Shown piece after piece: positions 30,597 through 31,888 of a DNA stretch of 31,888 bases. Source of the DNA: CAKZRD01 sp964549155 (lineage in GTDB: Archaea > Nanobdellota > Nanobdellia > Pacearchaeales > GW2011-AR1); assembly GCA_964549155.1 (NCBI GenBank), contig CAZJUG010000007.1, positions 1-31,888 on the forward strand, written 5' to 3'. Below the pieces are notes generated by a model. It was given only the letters and a program-made list of their open reading frames with translations. It searched no databases and had not been told where the DNA came from. Each line of letters begins with the position of its first letter. Within the stretch, counting starts at the first letter, position 1. Position numbers and translations under genes: made by a program.

Positions 30597-30696
30597 NNNN
30601 NNNNNNNNNNNNNNNNNNNNNNNNNNNNNNNNNNNNNNNNNNNNNNNNNNNNNNNNNNNNNNNNNNNNNNNNNNNNNNNNNNNNNNNNNNNNNNNN
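30597..30696. other. Assembly gap (100 N)
   Basis: Exactly 100 N starting the base after the radA stop codon. The sequence to its right may belong to another contig joined by scaffolding, so linkage of the HEPN/MNT pair to radA is uncertain. Confidence 0.98.
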
Positions 30697-30778
30697 GGAG
30701 TTATAGATGGGAAGAATTAATAGAAAAACAGGTGATAGCAATTCAAGAAAATTAGGCTCCAAATTGACATATTTAAGG

Positions 30779-30820
30779 ATTATTAAAAATAGTAATACTT
30801 ATTATTAAAAATGGTAATTG
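30779..30820 (+). repeat. 22-bp-period direct repeat at the HEPN/MNT start
   Basis: ATTATTAAAAATAGTAATAC at 30779-30798 and ATTATTAAAAATGGTAATTG at 30801-30820 differ at three of 20 positions. The spacing is two helical turns, and the second copy covers the HEPN start codon at 30811. A dimeric repressor could bind here; the MNT protein itself carries a wHTH. Confidence 0.45.
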
Positions 30821-31320
30821 AAAAAATAAAATCAAGACTTCCAAAGAAGGATAAGTCTTTGCAAGCAATTTTTGAGTCTTGTACAAGGAGAAATAAACTT
30901 GTAAGAGATGTTGAAGACCATCATATTGCTAGGCTTGAAAAGGCAAAACATGATCTAAGTAGAGCTTTTGAAGAAATTAAAGCAGATTCTTTCGACTGGA
31001 CAATCATTAAAGCATATTATGCGGTTCATCACGCAGGGAATGCTTTGCTTTCTAAGAAGCGACAAGAGTACTCAAAAGACCATCAGTGTTTGATAATTGC
31101 ATTACACCACTTTAACTTAATTCCTGATAGTCTTTTTAAGGAACTGAGAGAAATTAATGAAAGATTCTCTGATGTTCTCTGTTTGGACATTGGTTTTGAG
31201 TTAAGAAAGATAAGTCAATATGGTGTAGATGAGTGGAAAGACATTAGTAAAAAAGATGCTGAAGCGATATTGAATCTCGCAAGAAAATTTCTTGAATTTG
31301 TGGAGGGAGAGATATTATGA
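30811..31320 (+). CDS. HEPN domain protein, putative toxin of HEPN/MNT pair
   Basis: Protein of 169 residues, mostly helical, with the HEPN signature near residues 62-80 (FDWTIIKAYYAVHHAGNALL) and a following His (SKDHQ). HEPN proteins of HEPN/MNT modules act as RNase toxins or as partners of the nucleotidyltransferase. The usual C-terminal R-x4-6-H is not obvious: that region reads LRKISQYG. A different R-x4-H (R32 to H37) occurs near the N-terminus. Overlaps the MNT gene by ATGA. Confidence 0.82.
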   Translation: MVIEKIKSRLPKKDKSLQAIFESCTRRNKLVRDVEDHHIARLEKAKHDLSRAFEEIKADSFDWTIIKAYYAVHHAGNALLSKKRQEYSKDHQCLIIALHHFNLIPDSLFKELREINERFSDVLCLDIGFELRKISQYGVDEWKDISKKDAEAILNLARKFLEFVEGEIL

Positions 31321-31888
31321 TAGAAAAGATAATACCGGGCACAAAAACAAAACTTAGAATTTTAAAGAACTTATATGAAACTCCTGGGATAAAATTAACA
31401 GAACTCATAAAGAGATCTCATTGTTCTCCAAATGTTGTTTTGGGCTATGTAAATTCTCTTGAAGATTCTGGTGTTTTGAGTTCTAGTAAGCTGACTGGAA
31501 AGAAAAGAGTGATAAGGGAAATTTTTCTAAATTTTTCTTCGGAATTATCTTTAATTCTTTTATCTTTAGTTGAGATTGATAAAAGGGATGAGTTATTTGT
31601 TAAGTATAAAAAACTGAGGGTTCTTTCTGAGCAATTGAAAGGTTTGGGAGAATTTGCTTTAGTTTATGGTAGTTATGCTAGAAAATCTTCTGATAAAGAA
31701 AGTGATATTGATTTGATTGTAGTCGGAGACAATCTCGATAAAAACAAGATAAACGAATCTTTGATAACCTTCCCTGAGGTGAGTTTGAAACTAGAAACAA
31801 AGAAACAGTTTTTTGGAAATTTGGAAAAACCACTTTACAAGAATATTCTTAGAGAATGTGTTGTTTTGTTTGGAGAAATGAATTTCTT
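31317..31888 (+). CDS. wHTH plus minimal nucleotidyltransferase (MNT), partial at window end
   Basis: At least 190 residues, open to the window edge. The N-terminal ~70 residues form a winged helix (KLTELIKRSHCSPNVVLGYV, then EDSGVLSSSKL). The MNT motif follows at about residues 118-134: GSYARKSSDKESDIDLIVV, keeping G-S and D-x-D. MNT antitoxins can AMPylate the HEPN toxin, and the fused wHTH could autoregulate the operon. Translationally coupled to the HEPN gene by a 4-bp overlap. Confidence 0.88.
   Translation, partial: MIEKIIPGTKTKLRILKNLYETPGIKLTELIKRSHCSPNVVLGYVNSLEDSGVLSSSKLTGKKRVIREIFLNFSSELSLILLSLVEIDKRDELFVKYKKLRVLSEQLKGLGEFALVYGSYARKSSDKESDIDLIVVGDNLDKNKINESLITFPEVSLKLETKKQFFGNLEKPLYKNILRECVVLFGEMNF

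Noticed and set aside
30707..30808. 33-codon ORF just after the second gap (MGRINRKTGDSNS...)
   Set aside because: It has a weak GGAG upstream, but it is short, overlaps the TATA-like box and repeats of the HEPN gene, and resembles no protein I know. The gap also hides its true upstream context.
1..31888. CRISPR array, IS element or rRNA
   Set aside because: No regularly spaced repeats, transposase motifs or rRNA sequence were seen. The only direct repeats are the tRNA-end pair and the HEPN promoter pair.

Overview
The window reads as a contig from a small-genome DPANN archaeon, most likely of the Woesearchaeota/Pacearchaeota kind. The DNA is AT-rich and tightly packed. The replication, repair and translation genes are archaeal: family B polymerase, FEN1, RadA, an RPA-type OB-fold protein, EndA, eS17, Alba, and a COG2888 zinc ribbon. 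Most genes have a TATA box 20-32 nt upstream of the start codon, which implies leaderless mRNAs. The exact phylum is inferred. Two runs of exactly 100 N (27687-27786 and 30597-30696) are scaffold gaps.

Layout: (1) 34-3497, divergent polB and FEN1. (2) 3481-12664, a 9 kb envelope locus. Nine minus-strand genes encode proteins with a short basic N-terminus, a K/R-rich G/A motif and one hydrophobic helix, resembling archaeal class III (prepilin-like) signal sequences. Two plus-strand genes interleaved with them encode lipobox proteins: a SUMF1-like protein without catalytic cysteines, and a 736-residue protein with a repeated G-x-W motif. Two of the minus-strand genes, of 46 and 54 codons, are easily missed. 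(3) 12758-15109, EndA, an unknown wHTH-like protein, eS17, Alba, a hairpin-rich candidate RNA and a 30-codon ORF. (4) 15118-17883, a small membrane protein, a CAU tRNA, and a minus-strand run of patatin, MazG-like, HIT and ZIP genes. (5) 17938-19915, tRNA-Ala(GGC) whose 3' end is duplicated 109 bp downstream around three hairpins, then a short bacterial-type AlaRS. (6) 19918-25744, a MinD-like ATPase, an XPF-type nuclease, GMP reductase, a deoxyribosyltransferase-like gene with a disrupted 5' end, a Hef-type helicase and a site-2-protease-like protein lacking its zinc site. (7) 25867-27686, a PRC-barrel protein and three tandem paralogous membrane proteins, the last cut by a gap. (8) 27799-30596, zinc ribbon, RPA, DUF457-like membrane protein and RadA. 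(9) 30811 to the end, a HEPN/MNT toxin-antitoxin-type pair.

The best candidates for undescribed biology are the prepilin-like/lipobox locus at 3481-12664, the three-paralog membrane cassette at 26243-27686, the tRNA-Ala 3'-end duplication with its hairpins, and the structured RNA candidate at 14838-14998. Hef is split here into separate helicase and nuclease genes. PolB and the helicase end in Q-x-x-L-F, a possible minimal PCNA-binding tail beside the full PIP box on FEN1. No homology search was possible, so all family calls rest on motifs recognised in the translated sequence.
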